Shown here in pieces: positions 26,479 through 35,448 of a stretch of DNA of 64,000 bases. Source of the DNA: Bacillus sp. FJAT-25509. Its GTDB lineage: Bacteria > Bacillota > Bacilli > Bacillales > Bacillaceae_G. Below the pieces are notes generated by a model that saw only the letters and a list, made by a program, of their open reading frames with translations, was not told the origin of the DNA and did no database searches. The translations under genes were made by a program, and so were the position numbers. How positions within the stretch are numbered: position 1 is the first letter of the stretch; each line of letters opens with the position of its first letter. The stretch is taken from the NCBI RefSeq assembly GCF_001420605.1, contig NZ_LJIZ01000026.1:62001-126000 (forward strand), read 5' to 3'.

Positions 26479-27351
26479 ATGAACATTCGTAAACGATTAA
26501 ATAACGATCGTAGGGTCGCAACATTTTTCTTATTACCTAGTTTAATTGGTTTTTCCCTTTTCTATCTAATTCCATTTGTAATGGGTACGATTTATTCTTT
26601 TAAAGATGGAGCGATTGGTGGTTCTTTTGTTGGTCTTTTCAATTATAAAGAGCTATTAGCAAGTGCTTCATTTTTAAAAGCAGCCTCAAACACATTTTGG
26701 TTTACGGCAATCAATGTCCCGCTTGTAATAGGCATTTCTTTACTACTGGCACTTTGCTTGCATCAAACAGTACTGTTTAAAAATATCATTATCAGTTCAT
26801 TCATCTTACCAATTGTTGTACCAGTCGCTTCGATTGTAATGTTATGGCAAATATTATTTGACTGGAACGGTACATTTAATTCATGGTTGGTGAATTTAGG
26901 CTTTACTCAAATCGATTGGATGAAGTCAAATTGGTCGATTGCAGTTGTATCTGTTGTTTATTTATGGAAAAACATCGGCTATAACATGATCCTATTCTTA
27001 GCTGGGCTTCAAAATATACCAAAAGATTACTATGAGATAGCCGATATAGAAGGCGCAGGTCGTTTATTTAAATTTAGACAGATTACTTTGGTTTACTTAA
27101 CGCCAACGATGTTTTTTGTTGTTTTAATGAGCATTATTAACTCCTTCAAAGTATTCCGTGAAACGTATCTAATCGCAGGAGATTATCCTTATGATCGCAT
27201 TTATATGATTCAGCACTATATGAACAACATGTTTGCTTCATTAAATGTTCAAAAACTAACCGCTGCTGCGTCATTAATGGTCATATGTATTTTAATTTTA
27301 GTGTTTGTTTTCTTCGCGATTGAACGTCGATATCGAAAGTTTATGAGTTAA
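26479..27351 (+). CDS. Carbohydrate-type ABC transporter permease (MalF/UgpA-like)
   Basis: A 290-aa protein with six membrane helices (FFLLPSLIGFSLFYLIPFVM first) and the EAA loop YYEIADIEGAGRLFKFRQITL (about residues 190-210), which docks the ATPase. This is the BPD_transp_1 family, subgroup of sugar (CUT1) permeases. GAAGTGAG precedes the ATG. It is followed after 9 nt by the MalG-like partner. No ATPase gene is in the cluster, so a shared MsmX-type ATPase encoded elsewhere is probably used. Confidence 0.88.
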   Translation: MNIRKRLNNDRRVATFFLLPSLIGFSLFYLIPFVMGTIYSFKDGAIGGSFVGLFNYKELLASASFLKAASNTFWFTAINVPLVIGISLLLALCLHQTVLFKNIIISSFILPIVVPVASIVMLWQILFDWNGTFNSWLVNLGFTQIDWMKSNWSIAVVSVVYLWKNIGYNMILFLAGLQNIPKDYYEIADIEGAGRLFKFRQITLVYLTPTMFFVVLMSIINSFKVFRETYLIAGDYPYDRIYMIQHYMNNMFASLNVQKLTAAASLMVICILILVFVFFAIERRYRKFMS

Positions 27352-27360
27352 GAACGAGAG

Positions 27361-28269
27361 GTGAAGAGGATGAAAAGAAAGTCGTTAATACGAAAATGGA
27401 TTTTAACTTTTTTCTTATTGATAATGGCAGCAATGATGGTTTTTCCCATCGTTTTTACGTTATCTAATTCTTTTATGACAGAGAAAGAAATTAGCCAAAA
27501 CTATCCATCAGATATTGAAAATCAACAAGATAACAATGCACAAAAAGATTCGTTTATCCATTTGAAGTTGCTTCCTGAAAAGTTCTCGTTTGAACAATAT
27601 AAAGGATTCTTTGACAAAAAACAATCATTCATTGACAAAGAACAATCAAATATGAAATTTTATGGGAATTCCGTCTTAATGGTATTTCCAATCATACTAG
27701 GTCAACTGATTGTTGCATCACTTGCAGCATATGTCTTTGGAAAACTAAAGTTCAAAGGAAGAGATACGCTATTTTTCGTGTATATGGTCACCATGTTGAT
27801 GCCGTTTCAAGTCACACTTGTACCGAATTATCTTATTGCAGAACAGTTAGGGATCTTAAATAGTTTTGGAGCCATCATTTTCCCAGGAATATTTGGTGCG
27901 TTTGGTGTGTTTATGCTCAGACAATTCGTCATGACGATTCCTTATTCATATATCGAAGCTGCAAAAATAGATGGGGCTGGTCACTTTACGATTTTTATAA
28001 AGATCATATTACCACTTATTCGACCAGGACTTGCTGCGCTAGTCGTATTATTATTCGCCGATTATTGGAATATGGTTGAGCAACCACTTATTTTTCTAGA
28101 TGATCCATCAAAATTTCCATTGTCACTATATTTATCTCAAATCATCCAAGATACAAAAGGGATTGGTTTCGCAGCATCAATTTTATATATGGCACCAATG
28201 TTATTGATTTTTGGATTCGCAAAAAAATATTTAATCAAGGGAATTCAGCTATCAGGAGCAAAGGATTAA
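27361..28269 (+). CDS. Carbohydrate-type ABC transporter permease (MalG-like)
   Basis: A 302-aa protein with six membrane helices. It has a longer than usual periplasm-side loop after helix 1 (about 38-95, hydrophilic, QDNNAQKD, with two near-repeats KKQSFIDK/KEQSN). The EAA motif is YIEAAKIDGAGHFTIFIKI (about 197-215). The ORF begins at GTG 27361, and an ATG lies at 27370 (frame MKRKS). AGAACGAGAGG provides the RBS. It pairs with the preceding permease as a heterodimer for a CUT1-type importer. Confidence 0.88.
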   Translation: MKRMKRKSLIRKWILTFFLLIMAAMMVFPIVFTLSNSFMTEKEISQNYPSDIENQQDNNAQKDSFIHLKLLPEKFSFEQYKGFFDKKQSFIDKEQSNMKFYGNSVLMVFPIILGQLIVASLAAYVFGKLKFKGRDTLFFVYMVTMLMPFQVTLVPNYLIAEQLGILNSFGAIIFPGIFGAFGVFMLRQFVMTIPYSYIEAAKIDGAGHFTIFIKIILPLIRPGLAALVVLLFADYWNMVEQPLIFLDDPSKFPLSLYLSQIIQDTKGIGFAASILYMAPMLLIFGFAKKYLIKGIQLSGAKD

Positions 28270-28351
28270 AGGATACATCATGAATTAATAAAATTGCATG
28301 TTGGATAAAATATAAGAATGGGAGAGCATAGAAAGCGAGCGTGGATAGATC

Positions 28352-29032
28352 ATGCCATACAAAATCTTAATAGTAGAAGATGAAACGATTTTACGTGAAA
28401 TCGTAAAAGATTATTTAGTATATGAAGGTCATGAAGTAATTGAAGCGATCGATGGTGCACAAGCATTGGAATTGTTTCAAGAACAAGATTTTCATCTCAT
28501 TATTCTTGATATCATGTTACCGAAGCTTGATGGATGGGCAGTTTGTAGAAGAATACGTAAAACTTCAAATGTACCAATAATAATGTTAACTGCACGTGTT
28601 GATGAGGATGATACACTACTGGGGTTTGAGTTAGGTGCCGATGACTATGTTACAAAACCGTATAGTCCTCCAATTTTGCTGGCAAGAGTTAAACGTTTGC
28701 TTGAAAGTCGATATAAAACGAATGCTATATCGAAAGATACATTAACTAAACATGGCATATCGATTGATTTTTCTTCACGGAAAGTTCAAGTAGATGGTGA
28801 AAATATCAACTTAACCCATACTGAATTTGAAATATTAACATATTTAATGCAAAACCATGGGATTGTGATTACAAGAGAACAACTTGTGCAAAAGGTTTGG
28901 GGCTATGACTACAATGGTGATGATCGAACAATTAATACACATATCCGTAATTTACGTACAAAATTAGGCAGTAAATCAAAACTGATTTCAACGATCATTC
29001 GAACAGGATATAAGTTTGAGGAAACCCTATGA
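28352..29032 (+). CDS. OmpR-family response regulator
   Basis: A 226-aa protein. Receiver domain: EDE acidic pocket (IVEDETILRE), phosphoacceptor Asp in LIILDIMLPKLDGW (about 53), Thr in IMLTAR, Lys in GADDYVTKPYSP. A winged-helix Trans_reg_C domain lies at about 130-225 (LTHTEFEILTYLMQNHG...VWGYDYNGDDRTINTHIRNL). It overlaps the kinase start by 4 nt (ATGA). It is the obvious candidate to bind the 11-bp direct repeats found before the transcription units of this cluster. Confidence 0.93.
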   Translation: MPYKILIVEDETILREIVKDYLVYEGHEVIEAIDGAQALELFQEQDFHLIILDIMLPKLDGWAVCRRIRKTSNVPIIMLTARVDEDDTLLGFELGADDYVTKPYSPPILLARVKRLLESRYKTNAISKDTLTKHGISIDFSSRKVQVDGENINLTHTEFEILTYLMQNHGIVITREQLVQKVWGYDYNGDDRTINTHIRNLRTKLGSKSKLISTIIRTGYKFEETL

Positions 29033-30849
29033 AACTAGGAATAGTCTTAAAACTGTTTTTATTAACGACAACTTTGTGTTTGCTTATCACTGGATCCATT
29101 TATATTGGTCAAACAATCTTTTTTAAACAATACTATGCAAATCGAAAAGTAAATGATCTGAAATCAAGTATCAAATCATTTGAGAAACAATACCTAAAAA
29201 GCAAAGGTAATGTTCAAACAATCCAGCAATTAGAGCAAGACTTTTATCGTGCTCAAAATACATGGATAACAACATTAGATCAAAATGGGAATATAAAAAC
29301 TGCAAGTGATTATTATGTGGAAATTAAAATAGAAGAAGGCAAAAGTTCATATCATTTTTTAAGGGTACCTCTGTATCATTTTTTTAAAGCAGAAGATTTT
29401 TTAAAAGATACGCCTACGATTTCAAAAGGAGATAGTGTGGATATATATACTGTTGAAAAAAACAATAGAAAAATCCCATTCTATCTATATTCAGTACAGA
29501 ATAATTCATATTGGGTAAATCAATATATTTGGACAAACATTGAAAAAGAAATAAAACCTACTAATCAACACTACAATCTAAAAGAGAAAGTAGAATTAAC
29601 TCAAAAGTATGTCTCTAATTATCGAATCAATCGATCAAAGGGAATCATACAAGAGGTACGGATTCCTAATCGGAATGATGTTTCAAGCATCATATATAGT
29701 AATAACTTATTGATGGATCGTATTAATGAGTTTCAAACGAGCTTATTGTTTGATGAACAATCTAAGTACGAAACGTTCAAAACACTCGATTATGAACAAA
29801 ATGGCATTAAATATAAACTTTTTATCGATCCAATCAAAAATAAAAATGGTGAAACATATTATATTTTTTCAATGGCGTCCCTACAACCAGTTGACGAAGC
29901 AGTACAAATGGTAAAAGATTATTTTGTCTATATCATTGCGTTTGTTTTACTTCTAACAATTTTAGCGTCCATTTACTATTCATTCAAAATTGCAAGACCC
30001 TTATTAAGAATAAACGATACAACTAGAAAAATTGCACACTTAGATTTTTCAGAACGAATTGAATATCATTCGAAAGATGAGATTGGCGATTTATCAAAAA
30101 ATATTAATTTACTTTCCAATACGTTACATTCACATATTACGCAATTACAACAAGACATTGAGAAAGAAAAACAATTAGAAAATACAAGGAAAGAGTTCAT
30201 TTCAGGTGTTTCTCATGAATTAAAGACCCCGCTCAGTATAATGAAAAGCTGTATATCGATACTAAAAGACGGTGTTGCTATTCATAAGAAGGACTACTAT
30301 TTTGAAGCGATGGAAAAAGAAGTCGATAAGATGGATCTATTAATTGTTGATATGCTAGAACTAGCTAAATACGAGTCTGGAACGTATAAAATGAAAATGG
30401 AACCTTTTTTTATTGATAAAATAATTGATCATGTTTGTAATCAATTATCTTTAGACATTGAGAAAAAGGAACTAACAATTCATAAAGATTTAATTTCAAT
30501 CGAAGTGTTCGCAAATCAACATCGAATTGAACAAGTCATAACAAACTATATTACAAATGCTATCCGTTATACCCCTGTTCATGAACATATCTTTATTTCA
30601 ATGACAATTGAAGATGAACAAGTGAAAGTAAGTGTGGAAAATAAAGGATCACATATACCAGATGGCCAATTAGAAAAGGTTTGGGAACGTTTCTATCGTG
30701 GAGATAGGTCTAGACAACGATTAGAAGGTAGTACTGGGTTAGGGCTTGCCATTTCGAAAAATATATTAGATTTACATGGTGTGAAGTACGGGGTCATGAA
30801 TACATCGGATGGCGTATTATTTTACTTTTGCTTAAATAAAAATAAGTGA
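29029..30849 (+). CDS. Sensor histidine kinase of the ABC/wall cluster
   Basis: A 606-aa protein. Membrane helix 1 (about 7-28) and helix 2 (about 300-322) enclose an unusually large ~270-residue extracytoplasmic sensor domain. HAMP about 323-375 (ARPLLRINDTTRKIAHLDF). HisKA with SGVSHELKTPLSI (His about 396). HATPase_c with NYITNAIRYTP, the G1-like stretch EKVWERFYRGD and GSTGLGLAISKNI. The sensor region is not of a type I recognise. It is translationally coupled to the regulator. The ligand may be a substrate or product of the neighbouring importer or wall hydrolases. Confidence 0.92.
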   Translation: MKLGIVLKLFLLTTTLCLLITGSIYIGQTIFFKQYYANRKVNDLKSSIKSFEKQYLKSKGNVQTIQQLEQDFYRAQNTWITTLDQNGNIKTASDYYVEIKIEEGKSSYHFLRVPLYHFFKAEDFLKDTPTISKGDSVDIYTVEKNNRKIPFYLYSVQNNSYWVNQYIWTNIEKEIKPTNQHYNLKEKVELTQKYVSNYRINRSKGIIQEVRIPNRNDVSSIIYSNNLLMDRINEFQTSLLFDEQSKYETFKTLDYEQNGIKYKLFIDPIKNKNGETYYIFSMASLQPVDEAVQMVKDYFVYIIAFVLLLTILASIYYSFKIARPLLRINDTTRKIAHLDFSERIEYHSKDEIGDLSKNINLLSNTLHSHITQLQQDIEKEKQLENTRKEFISGVSHELKTPLSIMKSCISILKDGVAIHKKDYYFEAMEKEVDKMDLLIVDMLELAKYESGTYKMKMEPFFIDKIIDHVCNQLSLDIEKKELTIHKDLISIEVFANQHRIEQVITNYITNAIRYTPVHEHIFISMTIEDEQVKVSVENKGSHIPDGQLEKVWERFYRGDRSRQRLEGSTGLGLAISKNILDLHGVKYGVMNTSDGVLFYFCLNKNK

Positions 30850-30891
30850 AATTGTGTTAAAAAAATTTAACTATACTATTTTTTCTGTTGG

Positions 30892-30920
30892 ATCGCCCTA
30901 GTCAAAAGGGCGATTTTTTA
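30892..30920 (+). terminator. Terminator after the kinase gene
   Basis: ATCGCCCT / AGGGCGAT with a 7-nt loop, followed by TTTTTT. Confidence 0.88.
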
Positions 30921-30989
30921 TTTCAAGCTACCGCTCCTAGAATTAACCAACTATTATTAAGTTAAAATTTTTATTAATCTTTTAAAAAA

Positions 30990-31033
30990 CTTTATTTCAT
31001 CTTCATTTCATCTTTATTTGAGGAGGGTAATCT
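30990..31033 (+). promoter_or_regulatory. Three 11-bp direct repeats plus -10: operator of the solute-binding-protein gene
   Basis: CTTTATTTCAT, CTTCATTTCAT, CTTTATTTGAG (30990-31022), then 5 nt, then TAATCT (31028-31033). The layout is the same as at 26374. Confidence 0.78.
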
Positions 31034-31068
31034 TACATTAACTGAATATGAGAAAGGGAGATGAAAAA

Positions 31069-32490
31069 ATGAAAAGAATAGTGGCTTTATTGATGAGTTT
31101 AATCCTAATATTTAGCCTTTTCGCCTGTAGTAGTGGAAACACACAAAGTGAGGGAAGTAAGAAAACAGAACAAAACAATTCCAAAAGTGGTAATAACAAC
31201 GGTGGAAAAATGAATAGGGAAGATCTTTCGTTAAAGGTAAGCAAAGATGAGAAAAAAACGATCACCATCTCAGTCTTAGGGAAGCACCCAGACTTTGTAT
31301 TGGCTGCGAAGGAATACGAAAAAAAACATCCAAATATTACAATCGAACTGAAAAGCTTTGCTTCTGGCGGTGGCGGGATATCTCTACTTCAACTTGAGAA
31401 ATATGTGTCACAGACGACGACAGAAGTGTTATCTGGAAAAGGTGCTGATTTATTCATCTTGAACGATCAAAGTTTGCCGATTGATCGATACATTGATAAA
31501 CATGCCTTTGTTGATCTCAATCAATACATTGAAAATGATACGTCTTTTGACAAAAGTCAATATTACATGAACATTCTTGAACAGTCTAAAATAAATGGCG
31601 GTCTGTACGTTTTGCCCACGCGTTTTTCATTAGGTGCTTTAATTGCAAATCAGGAAGCGATTTCAAAAACAGGCATCCAAATTGATGACCACCAGAACTG
31701 GACTTGGGATCGATTTACAGAAATAAGCAAGCAGTTAAAGTCAAAAGGAACACTTGATACTGTGATGCAAGTTACACCTGAAGGTATCTTAAATCCCTTA
31801 GTTTTCTCAAATGAAAACTACGACCAACTGATTGATATGGAGAAAAAGGAAGCCAAATTCGATTCTCCGTTATTTATTGATTTAATCAAAAAAGTAAAAA
31901 AAATGTATGACGACGGCGTTTTATCAGATTATCAGCTCGGTGTGCAGAAAACAACGTATTTTACAAGCTCACCAATCTATTCTGTAAACGATTATGCGAT
32001 GCGTTCTGCTATGTACTATCAGAATGCGAGCATTTACGACTTTCCACATTCTACGGAAAAAGAGACAGGTGTTACTTTTGCTGGATACGATCGCTATGCG
32101 ATGAATGCAAATTCCACTGTCAAAATGGAAGCATGGGATTACCTGAAATTTTTACTTTCTTATGAAATACAAACTCAATCAGTAAGCGGTATGTTTCCTG
32201 TGAATATCGCAGCAAATGAGAAGGAATTTACAGATGTAATAGATGGAAAAGTAGACAATACAAAAGATAATGGCGGAAAAGGTGGCAAAGGTGCTACAGT
32301 AACGGTTTCAGAAGCATCATTGGAGCCATTGAAACAAATGATTTCTGAAGCGAATACACAGGTACGATGGAATGAAAAAATCAGAATCATCATAGAGGAA
32401 GAATCGAAAAGCTATTTTAAGGGTCAAAAAACTGCGGAAAATGTAGCGAAGATTATACAGAACAGAGTAATGACTTACTTAAACGAGTAA
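31069..32490 (+). CDS. ABC transporter solute-binding lipoprotein
   Basis: A 473-aa protein from the ATG at 31069 (AAAGGGAGATG upstream). Lipoprotein signal MKRIVALLMSLILIFSLFAC (lipobox LFAC), then a Ser/Asn/Gly-rich linker. The body is a type-1 extracellular solute-binding domain (ITISVLGKHPDFVLAAKEY...GADLFILNDQ, and NWTWDRFTEISKQLKSKG, typical of sugar binders). Glycine/lysine-rich insert near 405 (NGGKGGKGATV). It has its own repeat-operator, separate from the permease operon, so it may be produced in excess. Ligand unknown; oligosaccharide or wall glycan is likely. Confidence 0.88.
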   Translation: MKRIVALLMSLILIFSLFACSSGNTQSEGSKKTEQNNSKSGNNNGGKMNREDLSLKVSKDEKKTITISVLGKHPDFVLAAKEYEKKHPNITIELKSFASGGGGISLLQLEKYVSQTTTEVLSGKGADLFILNDQSLPIDRYIDKHAFVDLNQYIENDTSFDKSQYYMNILEQSKINGGLYVLPTRFSLGALIANQEAISKTGIQIDDHQNWTWDRFTEISKQLKSKGTLDTVMQVTPEGILNPLVFSNENYDQLIDMEKKEAKFDSPLFIDLIKKVKKMYDDGVLSDYQLGVQKTTYFTSSPIYSVNDYAMRSAMYYQNASIYDFPHSTEKETGVTFAGYDRYAMNANSTVKMEAWDYLKFLLSYEIQTQSVSGMFPVNIAANEKEFTDVIDGKVDNTKDNGGKGGKGATVTVSEASLEPLKQMISEANTQVRWNEKIRIIIEEESKSYFKGQKTAENVAKIIQNRVMTYLNE

Positions 32491-32506
32491 AAGAATAAAA
32501 TTTTAG

Positions 32507-32535
32507 GAGACCATTCATAAATGGTCTCTTTTTGT
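32507..32535 (+). terminator. Terminator after the binding-protein gene
   Basis: GAGACCAT-6 nt-ATGGTCTC, followed by TTTTTG. Confidence 0.85.
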
Positions 32536-32602
32536 ATGTCCAGAAATAGTAAAAACCAGAATTTTTGTCCGTTTTGTCCGTTTTTATCAATCTTCATTGA
32601 TA

Positions 32603-32646
32603 CTTCATTTCATCTTTATCTTATCTTTATTCGGAAGCTTTATTTT
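32603..32646 (+). promoter_or_regulatory. Three 11-bp direct repeats plus -10: operator of the deacetylase gene
   Basis: CTTCATTTCAT, CTTTATCTTAT, CTTTATTCGGA (32603-32635), then 5 nt, then TATTTT (32641-32646). Same spacing as the other two. Confidence 0.75.
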
Positions 32647-32690
32647 TATTGTATAGATATTCAAGGAGTGGAGAGAGCGGTGAAAGAGAG

Positions 32691-33623
32691 ATGAAATCCT
32701 GTAAAAGAAAGAAAAAATGGATGTTAATGAGCATAATTTTAAGTTTATGTGCGGTATTACTCATATTCTTAAGCTTTTACCATTTAGTTGGTAAATTAAA
32801 AAGATTTGCTGTTGAAAATGTAGCAAAAAGTGCCGAAAGCGATCAAGTACAATTAAAGACCTCCAAAAACAGTGACAAACAAAACACAGATGATCATGCA
32901 AAACAATCAACTGCTAAGAAATCAGAGGCCGGGAAACTAAATAAATCAATAGAAAGTAGTCAAAAGCAAAATCAGGAGCAAGAAAATAAAATCAATTTAT
33001 CCATTAAGAATCAACAAATTATTCATAATCAGAAAGTTGTCTATCTGACATTTGATGATGGACCGAGTATGCTAACAAACCAAATCCTTGATGTACTTAA
33101 CAGGGAAAAGATAAATGCGACTTTCTTTATGATTGGAAAAAACGTAAATAACCATCTAGACGAAGTAAAAAGGGCGGTTCATGAAGGGAATTACATTGGC
33201 GCACATAGTATGACCCATAACTATCATCGACTATACAAACAAGGTTTTTTTGTTTCAGAAATGGAACAAACTTTATCAATTATCAATCGTGTGACTGGTG
33301 AAAAAACTCGACTAGTTCGTGCTCCTTATGGCTCGAGACCAGGTTTGAGTTTAAAACTTCGCAATGATGCAGTTAACGCAGGATTAAAGATTTGGGATTG
33401 GAATGTAGATACACTTGATTGGGAGAACACTGCGAACGCTTCGACAGTTGTATTTGAAGTAATGAAGCAAACAAACAAAAATAAAGAAGTCATTTTACTT
33501 CACGAAAAGCAAACAACATTGGATGCACTTCCTGAAATTGTTAGTTTTTTAAGAGCAAAAGGTTATGCGTTTAAGGTATATAATCCGAACGAACATTTTT
33601 CACTAAATTTTTGGAATGATTGA
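32691..33623 (+). CDS. Membrane-anchored polysaccharide deacetylase (CE4/NodB)
   Basis: A 310-aa protein from the ATG at 32691. One N-terminal membrane helix (MLMSIILSLCAVLLIFLSFY), a Lys/Ser/Gln-rich linker (about 45-110), then a NodB domain: TFDDGPSML (motif 1, catalytic Asp and metal Asp), HSMTH (metal His pair), RAPYGSRPG (motif 3), DWNVDTLDW (motif 4) and ILLHEK (motif 5). The family usually has LLHD or similar at motif 5, so the Glu is a variation. It likely removes N-acetyl groups from peptidoglycan or a similar wall glycan outside the membrane. Confidence 0.9.
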   Translation: MKSCKRKKKWMLMSIILSLCAVLLIFLSFYHLVGKLKRFAVENVAKSAESDQVQLKTSKNSDKQNTDDHAKQSTAKKSEAGKLNKSIESSQKQNQEQENKINLSIKNQQIIHNQKVVYLTFDDGPSMLTNQILDVLNREKINATFFMIGKNVNNHLDEVKRAVHEGNYIGAHSMTHNYHRLYKQGFFVSEMEQTLSIINRVTGEKTRLVRAPYGSRPGLSLKLRNDAVNAGLKIWDWNVDTLDWENTANASTVVFEVMKQTNKNKEVILLHEKQTTLDALPEIVSFLRAKGYAFKVYNPNEHFSLNFWND

Positions 33624-33641
33624 CGTCTTTGAAATTTTAAT

Positions 33642-33674
33642 CTTCAATTCATCTTTATCTAATATTGAGTTTGT
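33642..33674 (+). promoter_or_regulatory. Degenerate 11-bp direct repeats before the amidase gene
   Basis: CTTCAATTCAT and CTTTATCTAAT (33642-33663) match the repeat; the third unit is poor and no good -10 lies at the expected place. A weaker member of the same operator family. Confidence 0.5.
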
Positions 33675-33740
33675 CATCATTAGCAACAATTTGACTATTA
33701 AATATCTGAAAGATAGATAGATAACTAGGGGGGAATTTAT

Positions 33741-34451
33741 ATGAATCAGAAAAAAAAGGGGATAAGAACCTTCTTATTTTTAATTATATCAATTATGATA
33801 TTAGTATTTATCATTAAACATAAAGATAATGGACTATTAAAAAATAAAGAAAATACAGCTCAAGCATCAACTGAAAATAGAATGAGAGTAAATACATCTT
33901 CTGCGAAGATATTAGCTGGTAAAACAATTGTCATTGATGCAGGTCATGGTGGAAAAGATATAGGTGCAAGTGGACAAAACGGAACGAATGAAAAAGATGT
34001 AACATTAACAATGGCCAAAAATATACAAAATGAGCTAGAGAATCGTACTGACGCTAAAGTTATATTAACGCGTAATGATGATGTAAAAATATCACTTGGG
34101 GATCGAGTGGAAATTGCTGAAGAAAGTAATGCAGACTTATTTGTTAGTATCCATTTTGATGCCTTTTTTACGAATGAAGTCGAAGGTATTACAACTTATT
34201 ATAATAAAATAGTGGACAAGCCAATAGCTAGATTAATGCATGATCATATTTTTACTAATGGTTTGGATGCACGAGATCGAGGGGTAAGTTTTGGTGATTA
34301 CTATGTATTAAGAGAAAACCCGAGACCAAGCATCTTACTTGAACTTGGATATATTTCGAATTCAACCGATGAAGCACGAATGAATTCAGAAGAATTTCAA
34401 ACAAAGACAACAAACTCAATCGTTGATGGGGTGGTCGATTATTTAAACTAG
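33741..34451 (+). CDS. N-acetylmuramoyl-L-alanine amidase (Amidase_3)
   Basis: A 236-aa protein with an N-terminal signal-anchor (TFLFLIISIMILVFIIKH) and a zinc amidase domain: IVIDAGHGGKDIGASG (first His), GTNEKDVTL (Glu), FVSIHFDAF (second His) and SILLELGYISN (catalytic Glu). This is the CwlC/LytC-type fold that cleaves the MurNAc-L-Ala bond. GGGGGGAATTTAT precedes the ATG. No SPOR, SH3 or LysM wall-binding repeats are present, so it acts near the membrane. Last gene of the cluster. Confidence 0.9.
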   Translation: MNQKKKGIRTFLFLIISIMILVFIIKHKDNGLLKNKENTAQASTENRMRVNTSSAKILAGKTIVIDAGHGGKDIGASGQNGTNEKDVTLTMAKNIQNELENRTDAKVILTRNDDVKISLGDRVEIAEESNADLFVSIHFDAFFTNEVEGITTYYNKIVDKPIARLMHDHIFTNGLDARDRGVSFGDYYVLRENPRPSILLELGYISNSTDEARMNSEEFQTKTTNSIVDGVVDYLN

Positions 34452-34580
34452 AAAAAATCGTAATCAGGACAGAGAAAAATAAAAAGATAGAAAGAAATCA
34501 ATTAGCACATACGAGGAAATTAATATAGTAGAAGTGTCAAAAAAGCAAGGGGAAGATTAGGTGGGAAATTTTAATACTTA

Positions 34581-34645
34581 TTCAACTACAATGGAAGAAA
34601 TCTTCAATATTCCTTTCACTGTGGTGATAGGGAATCGGATAGTAG
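34581..34645 (+). repeat. Degenerate copy of the three-hairpin intergenic repeat
   Basis: TTCAACTACAATGGAAG...TTTCACTGTGGTGAT matches the better copies at 44559-44633 and 54701-54776, with decay at the right end. Confidence 0.55.
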
Positions 34646-34668
34646 CATAGTACCTATGAAGTTGGGTT

Positions 34669-34793
34669 AAATTTCATCGACCGCTTGATTCACTGGACTA
34701 TATATGGACTTAAAATATTTATAAATACTGAATTATCTTCGTCCTCCATAATTTACAGGGTAGGGTTCGCTGGTTGGCTTCCAGTTGAGGTCA
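34669..34793 (+). repeat. Pre-att sequence plus degenerate tRNA-Val 3' half
   Basis: AAATTTCATCGACCGCTTGA starts an ~80-bp stretch repeated at 44142 and 51633. It runs into a 42-nt tRNA-Val 3' half (34752-34793) with about nine mismatches (T-loop destroyed), followed by a hairpin and T-run. An old right-end (attR-like) junction. Confidence 0.75.
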
Positions 34794-35448
34794 TACTCTA
34801 TAAGCTTGTCATATCAGCATTTTGATGTGTAAGCTTTTTTTTTGATTTTTTTTCTTGAAAAATTAATGATTTATCTGAGTTAAATCGAATGTTATATTTT
34901 GAGTCAAATATGGTGTGAATTTCAAAGGACTTTCGTTGAAATCAGTAATTATCTACGTTGATTAATAACACGTCTGAAAAAGCTCAAACTCTTATACTTA
35001 AAAGTTTAAGCTTTTTACCTGCTATTTTGTTTTTCTAGTAAGTTATGAATGAAAAATATATAAATCATAATCTATTCTAAAATAATTTCTCACGATCTTA
35101 AATTGACAGTATAACTTTTAACGATCTTATTTAGCGAATTCCCCCAAGTTTAAAATAGAATTTTTTTTATTTATATTCTATCCACTTCGAAATTCTACAT
35201 TTTATTTAGAATTTCTACATTTTACTACAAAATTTGCGAGTGGAACTGAAGCTTTGTTGGTCTTAACTTTAATAATCTATTTCAGTAAAGTAAAATTAAC
35301 CCCAATTTACAGCAAATATAAGCCTAAGTACAATAAACACAATAAGTTTTATTATTAATAAAATTCTTAATAATTAGATTTATAACTTGGGTTTCGATTG
35401 AGCAAGTGAACTTCACTAGTAGATTGTTCAGTCAATGGGGGAGGAAAT

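Larger units (their letters stand above)
34452..35448. other. 1-kb junction region with tRNA remnant and repeats
   Basis: No gene supported. Contains a copy of the three-hairpin repeat (34581-34645), the ~80-bp pre-att sequence (34669-34751), a degenerate tRNA-Val 3' half (34752-34793) with a terminator-like tail, and very AT-rich sequence before the second protease. Confidence 0.65.
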
